From contig NW_004454195.1 of the NCBI RefSeq assembly GCF_000283155.1, forward strand, positions 3,351,748 to 3,415,747: a DNA stretch of 64,000 nucleotides, in the 5' to 3' direction. This stretch comes from Ceratotherium simum simum (Eukaryota; Chordata; Mammalia; Perissodactyla; Rhinocerotidae). The notes under the pieces are model-generated. The model was not told where the DNA came from, did not search any database, and was given only the letters and a program-made list of their open reading frames with translations. Below, piece after piece: positions 35,546 to 47,806 of this stretch. The stretch's first letter is position 1. Every line of letters begins with the position of its first letter. A program made the translations under genes and the position numbers.

Positions 35546-35574
35546 GCTAGGTTCTTAACATGTAAGAACCTAGC
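35546..35574. repeat. Perfect 12-bp stem, 5-nt loop hairpin
   Basis: GCTAGGTTCTTA (35546-35557) and TAAGAACCTAGC (35563-35574) are exact reverse complements around ACATG. The next outer bases do not pair. No T run follows, so it is not a simple terminator. It lies just upstream of an L2 relic. Confidence 0.9.
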
Positions 35575-35589
35575 CCCATAATAAGAATT

Positions 35590-36600
35590 CAGAATGTAAA
35601 TACAATGAAATCCTTGCTCTTGAAGAGCTTATGTCTAACTAGAAAGGCAGAAATAATTCAAGAGTTATGATGGTGCTATGCTGTGCAATGGAAGCACAGA
35701 GTTATGCAACTATTTCAGCCAATGAGAGGAATTTATGCGAAAGAGTTAGGGAAGAAAGAATCTCACAGAATGAGGATGAGTTACTATATGAAAAAACAAA
35801 TGGAAGGGAATATTTCACACCCTCAGAACATTAAGATCAAATGCAAGGAGATATAAAACCTCCCGAGTGAGAGAAACCCATATGTTTTTTTGGCTTTGCC
35901 CAAACATAAAATAAGAATCAGGGATAAGCAGGTGATGGAGGCCAGCCCAATTGTAGTGACCATTGTATGCCGAACTGACTTTTAAGCAGGGAAGTGCAAG
36001 ATCAGCTTCACATTTCAGATAAACCACATGTTGAGAGATGTTGGCATTGGAAAAGGAGAAAACAATGGAGTTAGGGAAACCAGACAGCAGATTCTTTCAG
36101 AAATCTAGGGGAGAGACAATGGCATTCTAAGTTGAGGGAGCAGCAACAGGGAGGGAGATGAGGGGAGAGAATATGAAAAAATAAATGAATAATTAGGAGG
36201 AAGATTGAGTAAGAGTTGTTTGAATTTGGATCATGAGGGAGAAAGGATCTACGGGGACTCACAAGTTGGTTAGTGATAACCTTAACTGAGATGGAAGATC
36301 CAAGAGTGATAACTGTTGTAGGGATGGGAGTAGATAGGGAATAGGAGCTCAGTTCTGGAAATATTGACTTTCTGTCATTTGCATTTCAAAGTCTGAAGCT
36401 CAGTGGATAATAAAGGGCTAAAGATTTTTTAAAAATTGGGAATCATGAATGTACAGGTAGTAATTAAAACCATGAAATTGCGTAGGATCCTGAGGCTTAA
36501 TTTATAGTGGTAAGAGAGTTGGAGACAGCCTGGAAGATAATCAAGATATATGTTTAGAGAGGTGAAAAACTGGTACAGAAAAGAGTCATCCTAAAGAGAA
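35590..36600 (-). mobile_element. L2 LINE relic
   Basis: It reads as the reverse complement of L2. 'ccttgctcttgaagagcttatgtctaactaga' is the 3' end. Internal blocks are 'aatctaggggagagacaatgg', 'gcagcaacagggagggagatgagggg' and 'ctcagttctggaaatattgac'. These follow in the expected order towards the reverse transcriptase region, with no frame left. A perfect 14-bp palindrome CTTAAGATCTTAAG lies near its end at 36603-36616. Confidence 0.6.
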
Positions 36601-36794
36601 GCCTTAAGATCTTAAGCCTTAAGCCATCTCCAAAAGGAGATGACGATATACAAACACATCAGAGATGCCTGACGCCATATAATTGATATGCTTGAGAGCT
36701 TTATTCCGATAAAATAATGAGGTCTTGAGTACTACACAAAAATCTGGTCAAACCCTGGTTTGAAATATCAGCTCAAGGCCACTCTTAATTGGAG

Positions 36795-36995
36795 GGATCA
36801 TAAATACTATCTCATTTTAATCTTTTCAACAATTTGGAGTTAAATGTCACACAGTTTACAGAAGAGAAAAAACTGAAGCTCACAGAAGTAAATGATTTTC
36901 TTGGGGTCTCAAAGATATGAAATTTATGGAACTCAGTTTTGAGTTTGGTTTTTGTTACTCCAAAATCTGAGTTCTTAACTAATAGGGTGTTTTAC
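36795..36995 (-). repeat. MIR SINE relic
   Basis: The order 'ctatctcattttaatcttttcaacaatttggag', 'gtttacagaagagaaaaaactgaagctcacagaagt', 'tcttaactaata' is the reverse complement of the MIR body (tctcatttaatcctcacaa, then acagatgaggaaactgaggc). It is highly diverged. Confidence 0.65.
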
Positions 36996-37629
36996 TTCCT
37001 TTGCTAGTTTTTACCAACATAGCTTCCGTTTTATGGAACAATAATCAGTTCAGATACGTGTAGTACCAATTAGTTGTTGAGTGATCTACTAAATTCCTTT
37101 CATTGGAGTTTAGAGAATGCCTCTGCTCTCATAAACAATTCTGTGGCCATGTAGCTCAGTATCATAAACAACTTCTTTCCTTTGAATTGGCCTTGACTCC
37201 CTGTCTTTCTTTAAACAGAGCACAGATGAGAGAAGCACTGTCACCCTTGAGAAAGTTCTGTGTGACATAGAGCAGAAAGTGCTTGGGAAGAGTAGAAAGT
37301 AAATGTGATCTGAACTAAAGCCAAGCTTTGAGGAGTGAGAACTGTGAATTGCACTTGAAGATCCAAAGTCCCAGTCTGAAGTCTCCAAGAGTCTTGATTT
37401 GGAGATATTTCCTGTATGTAAATAAGGAATCTGTTGAACCCAGGAGGCACATAGAGAGACTTCAGGGTGAGGGGAAGAGAGAAGAGGGAGCTATGAACCT
37501 CTGCAATGTATACAAATATTTTTGAATGCATGCATATTTCTGAACAGCCTGTCAGTTGCCTTCATTTGCTATTCAAAGTGGTCCAAGACTCAGAAAAGTT
37601 TAAGAATGCCAATATTACTTGTTTCATTT

Positions 37630-37860
37630 TGAGATGTTTGCAACATACACAGAAGTAGAGATAATAGTAAAATAAACTCATACATAGCTAGAACCCAATT
37701 TCAAAAGTATCAACATTTTGTCAATTTTATTTTGTTATCTATTCCTCACCACTTTTCGATCTCGTGTTGTGTTTAAAGGATATCATACACACGACTTTTA
37801 GTGCACGATAGTTCTTTAGCGTGTATCTCTAGTTTCTCTGCCCTCTCATCCATTCTGTAC
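37630..37860 (+). repeat. Probable old L1-type 3' UTR fragment
   Basis: 'acatacacagaagtagagataatagtaaaataaactcatacatagctagaacccaatttcaaaagtatcaacattttgtcaa' resembles a common mammalian repeat that I associate with old LINE 3' regions. Family not certain. Confidence 0.4.
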
Positions 37861-38587
37861 ATCATTATTGGGTCTTCTAAAGACTGCTCACAATGCTCCT
37901 ACACTCAAAAACTATGAAGACATATGGGTTGTAAACCATTCCAGACTTTTCAAAAAAACAATTCCAAATAACCTTTCCATTTTTCTCTCATAAGAATACT
38001 CTAGAAACTTCTGCTCCAAACAACTTGGTCTATCCCTGAAATAGATCTTAAATATTTGCATGTTAAGTCTAGGATTACCCATGATGCCTTAGAATTTCTT
38101 TATTCTATACTTCACCTGTCTAAATTTAACCACTCCTTAAAGTATGGCTGAAATTTTGGTGTACTTTTCCAGAATCTCTTAGATAGCTGTAAGGGATCAG
38201 ACTCCTATGGGCTCCTCAGATATGCATATATTTTACGTATACATTCATCATTCTGACGGTACCACTGTACAAGATTATTTCTGCATTTTAGATAAACTTT
38301 TAAAAATCTTAGAAAATATCTTCCAAGGATTTATTCTAGCTAGTAGAAAAGTAGCTGACTTTCACGTCCTCTTTCTGTTTTCTGACAAGCTGTAACAGGC
38401 TAACTCTAGTACACACTAGCCAAATATCACTCCACGGGTATTTTGCCCATATGTTTGTCAGTCTGAATAGCTTGAATAAGTTCTAGAGGTTTACTGGAGC
38501 AATGCTGTTGGCCCTGAGTCTCAACCATGAATAAACAGGAAAATAAATAATCGCTATTCAATGCAGAAACTATTGCAGAACTTTTTT

Positions 38588-38775
38588 CTCATATATTTTC
38601 TTATTACCTATAACAATGCAATAAGACAGATGTTATTGTTATTGTTATCATTTCTATCATTATTACTGTGATCGGAACTTTTTACATGAAGAGAGTGACA
38701 ACCAGAGAGAATAAAAATCTTAGACAAAGTTATATAGCTTATAAGAGGAAGATGTAGACTTGAAAACAAGCTCGA
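38588..38775 (-). repeat. MIR SINE relic
   Basis: 'ctcatatattttcttattacctataacaatgcaataagacagatgttattgtt', 'tttttacatgaagagagtgacaaccagagag' and 'caaagttatatagcttataagaggaagatgtagacttgaa' follow the antisense MIR order closely. Confidence 0.65.
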
Positions 38776-38797
38776 TCTGATTTCAAAAAGTTTTGCT

Positions 38798-39043
38798 GGG
38801 GCCAGCCCAGTGGCGTAGTGGTTAAGTTCACAAACTCTGCTTTAGCAGCCCAGGTCCGTGGGTTAGGATTCCCAGTGTGGACCTACACCACTTATCAAGC
38901 CATGCTTTGGTGGTGACCCACATACAGAATAGAGGAAGATTGGCACAGATGTTAGCTCAGGACTAATTTTCCTCAAACAAAGAAGGGGAAGATTGGCAAT
39001 AGATGTTAGCTCAGAGCAAATCTTCCTCACCAAAGAAAAAAAG
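38798..39043 (+). mobile_element. ERE SINE, ERE3/ERE4-like with two-unit tail
   Basis: The head GGGGCCAGCCCAGTGGCGTA is followed by 'gttaagttcacaaactctgctttagcagcccagg', 'gtggacctacaccacttatcaagccatgctttggtggtgacccacata' and two tail units ending 'tttcctca' and 'cttcctcaccaaag'. The duplication AAGTTTTGCT is at 38788-38797 and 39044-39053. It is the same subfamily as 29039-29220 but with the second tail unit. Confidence 0.9.
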
Positions 39044-39324
39044 AAGTTTTGCTTCTTTGTTTTTAACACAACGAGTCTTCAAAGATTCTACGATGACACT
39101 ATATATATCTCCTAGGCCTAATCCAAACCACTCATGGTCCCTTCATTCTATCCCAGATCCACCAGCTTCCTCGGTCAATGACAATGGTCAGTCAACCAAA
39201 TAACCAATATTTTTAATTAGTACACACATTTGACCAAGAAGTAGTCATGAAATAATCATTTCAGACACCTGCTTTGAGATGACTAAGTCAATGATTGATA
39301 TCACCACTGAAAACTCAACTAAAG

Positions 39325-39406
39325 GATTCTCTCCTCTCTCTCTCTTCCCTTCTCTCTCTCTCTCTCTCTTCCCTTCTCTCTCTCTCTCTCTCTTCCTCTC
39401 TCTCTC
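39325..39406. repeat. TC microsatellite with higher-order spacing
   Basis: This is a (TC)n tract on the plus strand in which CTTCCC or CTTCCT interruptions recur about every 24-25 bases. It is therefore a layered tandem repeat rather than a plain dinucleotide run. Such tracts are often length-polymorphic. Confidence 0.9.
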
Positions 39407-40397
39407 GATACCAAATATGGGTGACCTACGGGTAATTACAAGCTTTATTGGAGTGTCTATTCTGAGAACTTCATTTGCATGATAAAATTGAAAACAACCA
39501 AAAGAAGGCCTATATCAGTTTAGTTCTAGACAGAAATATATTCAGGATAATAAGTCTCTGTCTAGAGAGAATAAACAGGTGGCACCTCCTACTTCTCTTA
39601 GTATGAACTTGATAGCTGGCTCTTTAACTATTTTTGCATCACAAACTGTAAATGAGGTTGGCGTGGTTTACATATTAATTTGCAGAAAGCTTAGTCCAGT
39701 TATATATGAATACTGCAAAGTATTTTTGACAATTTATTAAAAATTTAAGTATGATTCCAAACCCTCAGGCTACTTTATTTTTAAAGTTATATTTTCTTCT
39801 GAAATAGAAATAAATGATGCCTGTCAAAAACCTAGAGCCCTAATAGCTTTAGGCTACTTTCCAAAAATAAAATAGCAGTCTGTATCAGTCAGCAAACTGC
39901 TGGTGTCTTGTTGTACACGGCCTCTTTTAATGGTTGATAACTCTTACAGTTGAAATTAGCCTGGAACTTGTCCAGAAAAGACTGGCTCTATGTTAAGAAT
40001 ATGAAACAAATTATGCCTTGTCCATCGAGGTGACAAAACAAGAGTGGACAGCCTGCTTTTGATAAGAAAATGGGTAAGAAAACGACTTACCCTTTCCAAA
40101 TGAACAATCAAGTCATAACCAAAATATTTCAGCATGAAATGTCTCCTTACTTCATTTCCTCATCTTGAAAAAAGGGACATGAGGAAAAGAAACTCAGTGT
40201 TCATTGAACATCTATTCTGTGCCAGATATTTTACAAATTTTCCTGTTTTGATAAAGTGGCTGATTCTTAGAGGGGATTTTTCTAGGCTTGATAGCCTCTT
40301 TGAGATGGAGGAGGGAAGAAGAAATTAAAAGAGAAAAATGAGCACTCTCCTTGAGAAATGTCTTTGTTGTTTTAAGAAAATATGCTTTTTAATTCTA

Positions 40398-40615
40398 GAT
40401 CTGTGCCTCCCAACCAGGGTAGTACCATACAGGGAATGTTTGCAAATATATGTGTGGGAGACAGGAGAGTGTTCATGGTTTTCCTAATGATTGGAGGTAG
40501 GGATGCTTCTAGCATTTAGTGGGCAGGAGCCAGAGATGTTGATTTTACTGCATTGTGCCAGACTGTCCAGCTCAACATGTCAATAGTACCACCCCCCACC
40601 ACAGTGAGGAATACT
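40398..40615 (+). repeat. hAT-type MER DNA transposon relic
   Basis: 'gtgcctcccaaccagggtagtacca', 'gggaatgtttgcaaatat', 'gagtgttcatggttttcctaatgattggagg', 'atgcttctagcatttagtgggcaggagccagagatg' and 'caacatgtcaatagtaccac' follow a common non-autonomous DNA transposon (its ends read 'ggttctcaacc' and 'ggttgagaa'). It is an old, inactive copy. Confidence 0.6.
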
Positions 40616-40814
40616 GATCCCCACCATTTGCTGCTGTATTTGTCTTATGTAAACACGAAAAGAAAAGGCATCCTTAATATTACTCTCATTAACATTGGGA
40701 TGACAAATATCACATATTTGTGATCTTATTAGTGGTAGTTTAACATGAATACATAAAGAAGAATGTAAAGGATTTATGATATTTTCTTCCCACATGAATC
40801 AAATAAACTCAGGC

Positions 40815-40862
40815 GTCCATTATTATTATCATTACTACTATTATTACTACTGCTACTGCTAT
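40815..40862. repeat. Short trinucleotide repeat (ATT/ACT)
   Basis: An imperfect run of ATT, ACT and TGCT-type units (CATTATTATTATCATTACTA and onward). Probably a decaying microsatellite. Confidence 0.7.
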
Positions 40863-42689
40863 ATTCTCAGTATTTGGATCATTTTCAGGAAATGGAACGT
40901 TCCCTCCTTGAAAAAATTCTAGTTCTTCTGAAAGACATATAATTTATCATTCAGCTGTCCCTTCCAGAAGATACGTTTCTTGTTTATATGCAGCATAGCA
41001 TGCAACTCCCCATCTTTATTTCTTTTATTATTTTTGTGGAAAAAATATCATGATGTGTAAATGGTTTAAAACAGTTCAGTCATCCATAAAATAACATACC
41101 TCCAACACCAAAGAAAGAAGAGTTTTATTCTGCGTGTGAGAACAAGCTGCCTTCCCATTCTTCAGCATCATCGATAAGTTCATACGGGCCTTGAAAAAGA
41201 AACTCAGAATAGTGCTGGTGTGAATATGAGGAAAGAGCCATGTGAGTTTACCTGAAACTGTTAATCGCTTACTTAATCTCTCTTTTTTTCACAAACACAC
41301 TTTCCTGATTGCAAAACCACCAAGTCACCCTTTGCATGTTGCCAGTAAGACCAGCCAAATGGAAAGTGTTTTAATTCTCTTATTTTTCTTTCCTTTTATT
41401 TATCCTTTCTCTTTTTTCAACCAAACTATATTTGCTCTGTATAAAATATTTGACACCACTGCATGAGTGGTTCAGGAGCCAGGCTTTTCTAAGCCAGAGA
41501 ACATCTTCAGCAACTTACAGCCAACCTTCTAATATTTTTTGATGGGGATTTTTTTTCTTGCTTTCCTTTCAACTTTGCTGCTCACTTGTTTTTCTTTATG
41601 ACTTCTTCTCACGGTATGTCTATAAAGCAAGTAACAAATTCATAACTGATTTTATTCCCACGGGTTCTCTAGCTTTATTGAAAGAATGAAAAGATGAAGA
41701 TATTGGGTGCTGAAGAAAATTTCTCTCTAAATGCTTACACATCACCTAGAATATGTAGCAATTATTGAACTAGATTCCCCCCAGTGTCTGTTAGGGGCTT
41801 GGAGAACTGCAGAAAATCCTCAGGGCCAGTAAAGTGTCATTTGCCACATTAGGATTTCACTCATCCCTTATAAGTATAAAGTGAACTTATCGACAAGGTC
41901 ACCTTAATGTCCCTTTCTCATACTCACACGCATGAAAATATGTGAAGAAGCACGTGATGATGTAAGATCTTCTTAAACATTCCTGAGAATGACAAAAATT
42001 TAAAATTTGTCATTTATAACTTAGAATTTTTATATCATTAGACTCAATCCTGTGAGCAGGATTTAAGAGGCGTTAGAGAGCTCTTAGGAGAATATTGGTC
42101 TCCAAGATCCTTAAATGAAGGAGGAGGTACTTCTAAGGAGAAAAAGAAAGCAAAAAACTAGTCTGCAAGATCATCAACATTTTATCTACGGCCAGGGTGT
42201 CCACACTGTCTTTGTGGATTAGATATTTGACCAAGAAATTTTAAATATGTGTTTATTTTTATTTAACTTTAAATAAATTCTATATCTTGCTTAAAGAAAT
42301 TCTGGAAAACAAATATTCTTATATGATGTGAATAATCAGCTCTTATTTTCTGAAATTTGGATTTTTTTTGACAAGTTTACTTAATGAAAGAAGTAATTGC
42401 TGAGTAATTTTATAAAACAAATATTTATCTAAAGTGAATCATATGTTTGTTTTGTTTTCCATTACTTACATCACAATTTCAGGGCTCATTCTGAGGGGAA
42501 AAATGTGTGACCCAAAGCCAGGCACAGACGTAGCTGCCGGCATGTGTCTGGCCTCTGACAGAACAACAAGTTTCATGGTCAGTCATGCAGAAAGCATGCA
42601 CTGGGTACCAGGGCTGGGATCTTGTGGGACTCAGGTCCTAGAACTAGATATTCAGGTGTGAATGTGCCCTCCCAGGTGCCACACAGAAT
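40863..42689. other. No recognised repeat; exon-like patch at 42483-42632
   Basis: Mostly AT-rich unclassified sequence. The patch at 42483-42632 is GC-richer and open in one frame. It follows CAATTTCAG and ends at GACTCAG followed by GT. It is not recognised as any protein and is treated as a weak candidate only. Confidence 0.35.
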
Positions 42690-42808
42690 AATAATAGTAG
42701 TAATGATAATAATAACAATTTTGAACATTTAATATTTTTTAAGCATTTTATACGTATCTACTCATTAAATTGCAACAACTCCCTCATGAAAGTATTATTA
42801 TTACCTAC
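42690..42808 (-). repeat. MIR SINE relic, left part (split by ERE)
   Basis: 'aagcattttatacgtatctactcattaaattgcaacaactccctcatgaaagtattattattacctac' is the antisense MIR pattern. It resumes at 43063 with 'tactacctacattttaaaaagaaggtcatat', so the ERE at 42809-43062 was inserted into it. Confidence 0.65.
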
Positions 42809-43062
42809 TTTTTTTTTTTTTTTTTGGTGAGGAAGATTGGCCATGAGCTAATATCTGTTGCCAATCTTCCTCTTTTTGCTGAGGGAGATTGTCCCTGAGC
42901 TAACACCTGTGCCCATCTTCCTCTATTTTGTATATGGGACACCGCCACAGCATGGCTTGATGAGCCATGCGTAGGTCTGCAGCTGGGATCCTAACGTGGG
43001 AACCCTGGGCCGCCAAAGTGGAGACTGGAAACTTAACAACTACACCACTAGGCTGGCCCCCC
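42809..43062 (-). mobile_element. ERE SINE inserted in MIR, minus strand
   Basis: A 16-18 T run begins the element. Then come two tail units ('gaggaagattggccatgagctaatatctgttgccaatcttcctc' and its partner), 'gacaccgccacagcatggcttga' and the head complement CTACACCACTAGGCTGGCCC. The target duplication TATTACCTAC (42799-42808) versus TACTACCTAC (43063-43072) matches 9 of 10. The long form suggests ERE2/ERE3. Confidence 0.9.
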
Positions 43063-43140
43063 TACTACCTACATTTTAAAAAGAAGGTCATATCTTGTTC
43101 TGGCCAAATTATAGAAACAGAGGCTGCAGACATTCAGTAC
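43063..43140 (-). repeat. MIR SINE relic, right part
   Basis: This continues the MIR left part at 42690-42808 after the ERE insertion. The wording 'cattttaaaaagaaggtcatatcttgttctggccaaattatagaaacagaggctgcag' decays into background. Confidence 0.5.
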
Positions 43141-43202
43141 TTCTGAGTATTGTGGGATGGGGGAGAGGCTGCCTGTTCATTTATATAAGGTATTGATATT
43201 GC

Positions 43203-43262
43203 TTTGTGTATTAGTTTCCTAGGGCTACCATGACAAAGTAACACAAACTGAGTGGCTTGGTC
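43203..43262 (-). repeat. MLT1-type LTR end fragment
   Basis: TGTATTAGTTTCCTAGGGCT followed by 'accatgacaaagtaacacaaactgagtggctt' is the antisense MLT1 terminus. Only about 60 bases remain before other sequence. Confidence 0.65.
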
Positions 43263-43289
43263 TCAGTAGGTAGTATCATATCAACAAAT

Positions 43290-43570
43290 ATACCCTAATT
43301 TAGATCCTTGAAATCTTTCACCTAAATCATTACACCTGGCCTTTGTAATGCCCTTGCAACTATGCTCTTTTCTGCACGCCTTGCCTTCCCTCCACTATAT
43401 CTTCTGCAAATACATCAGGATGCTGTTTCTGAAAGACAGGTTTGATAGTTTCACTCTTTTGTTGAGCTCTCATTTTCTTGCATGGGAAAGACAATTCTCT
43501 AAAATTTGATCTTCACTTACTTCTTTGATCTCAGTGATTGCTGCCCTGCCCTTATATGAATCCTATACTG
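43290..43570 (+). repeat. L2 LINE relic, sense
   Basis: 'tgctgtttctgaaagacaggtttgatagtttcactcttttgttgagctctcattttcttgcatgggaaag' follows the sense L2 block (gaaaggcaggtttgatcatgtcact, gctcaaaactctccagtggcttcc). It is a diverged fragment. Confidence 0.5.
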
Positions 43571-43779
43571 TAATCCATTTATATAACACCACAGTGCCTG
43601 GAGCACATATTGGGAAGCTCTCAGACAGAGATAAACAATAATAAGGTGGTCAGAGTGAGAAGAGAAAATTCAGGAAAGAGGGATGAACTAGAAAACACTG
43701 AAGAGATTCAAAAATGGAGAAATGAGTTACAGTGATAATACCTCACAAAGTACAAAAGGATGACTTAAAAGTGCCTATT

Positions 43780-44345
43780 GCACTTAGCAACTAGGATCTT
43801 TGATCATCTTGACAAAATGAGTTTCTGTGGGATGATGGATCAGAAACCCTCTTGAATTAGATGAGAAATTGAATGAGAATTAAAGAATTAGAAGCATCAA
43901 GTTCAGACTACTCTTTCAGGTAGCTTTGTTATTCAAGAAAGGAGGGAAATGTGTGATCTTTAAAAAGAAAAATCACAGCAAATTTTTAAGTTGGGAGGAT
44001 TTTGAGAATGATTATACGCTTAAGAAAATAAGCCAAAGGAGAGAGAATGTTTGTTATTTTAGACAAGAGAAGAGATAATCAATGAGTCACGGAGGCAGGC
44101 ACTGATGGCATTGGGGTTCAGGTGAAGTTATTAACTTTGCATGGAGGAGAAACTTCTCATCTTAAGATGTCAGAACAGGAGGAAAAGATGCAAGAAGATG
44201 CAGATATATTAATTTGATTGGGACACTTGATATTTTCTGTCAAATAGGAGACTAGGAATTTTGTTGAGTATAACAAAAATCCTAGGCCTAAGGGAGTCAG
44301 AGAGAGTAATGATTATTGGAAAAGCTATTGTGGGAAATGATAGAA
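43780..44345 (-). repeat. L2 LINE relic, antisense
   Basis: 'atcatcttgacaaaatgagtttctgtgggatgatggatcagaaaccctcttgaattagatgagaaattgaatg' and 'ttcagactactctttcaggtagctttgttattcaagaaaggaggga' match the reverse complement of the L2 N-terminal reverse transcriptase region in order (GACCTTGACAAGAGCAGTTT, then AGACAACTCTTTCGAGGAG in my memory of the consensus). Confidence 0.5.
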
Positions 44346-45098
44346 AAAGCTAAAGATGGGGGTTAATATATAGGATGTGTGAAGAAGGGGAATAATGTGT
44401 AGGATATGTGAAGAAGGGTGTGATGGATGGCATTAATACATAGGGAAAAGAAAACCATAAACCAGGAGCCAAAGTCTACAATTAATGTAGAGAAAAGACC
44501 TGGAAGTCAGAAGATGACAGAGACTAAGAGTAGAAGAGGGTAACATCAATGAAGGATGCAGTCTTAGAGGAGAGTGTGTTAAGAATCAATCTAAAAAAAG
44601 AAATTGGAACTCTAAGATTACTTACTTTGGTTCTGGATACTGTATTTGGTGTAACTTGAGAAAAACTGTCACCATATAAAACACCTGCAGAGTAAAAGTG
44701 GGGGAATCAAGGTAGTTTCTGGGAATTACCTGCCCTGGTACCCCTTGAACAATGGATGGATAAGTATTTGAGGAGATGGCTGTGTCAATAAATTGTCTGA
44801 CTTTGTACACTGCTGGGAGTTCTCAAAGGACTTAAGCTTCCAACATCAGGCAAAGCACTCTTGGGTAATATGAGGACTCACTCTGAGCCAGTGAAAACAC
44901 AGGATCTGTGCACTCTCTACCCCAAGGCAGAGTAAAGCATAGATGAGAACACATCCAAAAATGGAACTACATTTGGTCATTGCATAGACTTGCTTCTCAT
45001 AGTGAAACTAATAACTCCTGGTAAAAACATATTAAGAGCTGTTTGGTACAGTAGTGCCATTAGACATCTCAACAAGAATCCAGCTTTAAAAGGTATTC
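44346..45098. other. No recognised feature; short tandem at 44364-44420
   Basis: A 27-base near-repeat (TAGGATGTGTGAAGAAGGGG, then TAGGATATGTGAAGAAGGGT) occurs twice. The rest is unclassified. Confidence 0.5.
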
Positions 45099-45180
45099 CA
45101 GAGGTGGTTCTTCCAAGAACCATCACGAACGAGTCTAAGGACTAGCAGCATTGCCTCCCCTGGGAGATTATTAGAAATAC
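45099..45180 (-). repeat. MER5A-like hAT transposon, left part
   Basis: 'cagaggtggttcttccaag' and 'gactagcagcattgcctcccctgggagattattagaaatac' match the antisense first half of MER5A. The second half resumes at 46866 after an L1 insertion, so the two pieces were once one element. Confidence 0.65.
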
Positions 45181-45182
45181 AA

Positions 45183-46864
<1,682 letters not shown>

Positions 46865-46865
46865 A

Positions 46866-46977
46866 GAAAAATGCAGAATCTCAGCTTCCATCCCAGACTC
46901 AATGCATCCGAATCTGCTTTTTAACAAGATCCCCAAGGAATTCCTAAGCACATTAAAGTTTGAGAAGTACCACTCTA
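46866..46977 (-). repeat. MER5A-like hAT transposon, right part
   Basis: 'aatgcagaatctcagcttccatcccagactcaatgcatccgaatctgctttttaacaagatccccaagg' followed by CACATTAAAGTTTGAGAAGT and 'accact' is the antisense second half of MER5A. It completes the piece at 45099-45180. Confidence 0.75.
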
Positions 46978-47554
46978 AAAGCAATTCCTGAGAGCCATAG
47001 TTGCTGGGAGCTTAAATCTTTTTGAGTTTTGTTGTTGTTGTTTCTAATAGCCCAGTTCCTAGCACACTTTAGGTACTCAGGCACATTTGACAGAAACAGG
47101 TTTCTGAGAGCCAATGAAAACAAGCTGCCCTCTGAGGGTATTGCCCAGCTGGGAGCCTATGTCCAGCTGGCTGAGAGACCTTTCCATTTGTATGAGAGGT
47201 AGAGGCAGGTAGTGGAGTGGGGAAGGGATGGTAGAGTATGTGTGTGTGCGCGTGTGTTTGTGTGTATTGTTCCCCCCTCTCCCTCCCCAGAATTTTGTGG
47301 CAGTGGCAATAATGACCTCGAGGGAGAGCTCCAGCTTGCTCTAGAATGGATTTTTTTTTAACTGCTGTTCAAATTCCTGGTAAAGGGTGTGACCTCAAGA
47401 AGACTCTTGGAATACATCAGGTGCAGCAAAGTGGTGGGTTATGTCTCCACAGAACTTCTGCATACATTGTATACTTCCTTTAAACTTTGGCCTCAATGCA
47501 TCTACTGGAACACATTCATTAAATGCTAGAAAAAAGGGATTTCATAGATGATCC
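46978..47554. other. No recognised feature; short GT tract
   Basis: A short GT-rich run is at 47239-47267. The remainder is unclassified and slightly GC-richer than average. Confidence 0.4.
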
Positions 47555-47665
47555 TCTCCAACAATCCTATTGATTCATTCACAGGTTAAAAATGGGAAAG
47601 CTGTCTTTGGGAGTGATTAAGTCTTAACCTACTAAGTAAGTCTCAACAGCAGAACTAGCCTGGGT
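47555..47665 (-). repeat. Possible MIR SINE relic
   Basis: 'ttcacaggttaaaaatgggaaagctgtctttgggagtgattaagtcttaacctactaagtaagtctcaacagcagaactagcctgggtt' follows the antisense MIR pattern loosely. Confidence 0.4.
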
Positions 47666-47806
47666 TGGTTGCAGAAGAGAAGGGATTCCTTAAACTTCTT
47701 GGCTTTGAAAAATAGAATCTCCTTCATATCTTGATGTTTTTACTGCCTCATTCATGAAAAGGAGAAACACGGAGTTAGTGACTTTTTTTTTAAGTTTGAA
47801 GTTTGA

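Noticed and set aside
36603..36616. Palindrome CTTAAGATCTTAAG as a regulatory site
   Set aside because: It lies in an AT-rich decayed L2, and short palindromes of this kind are expected by chance.
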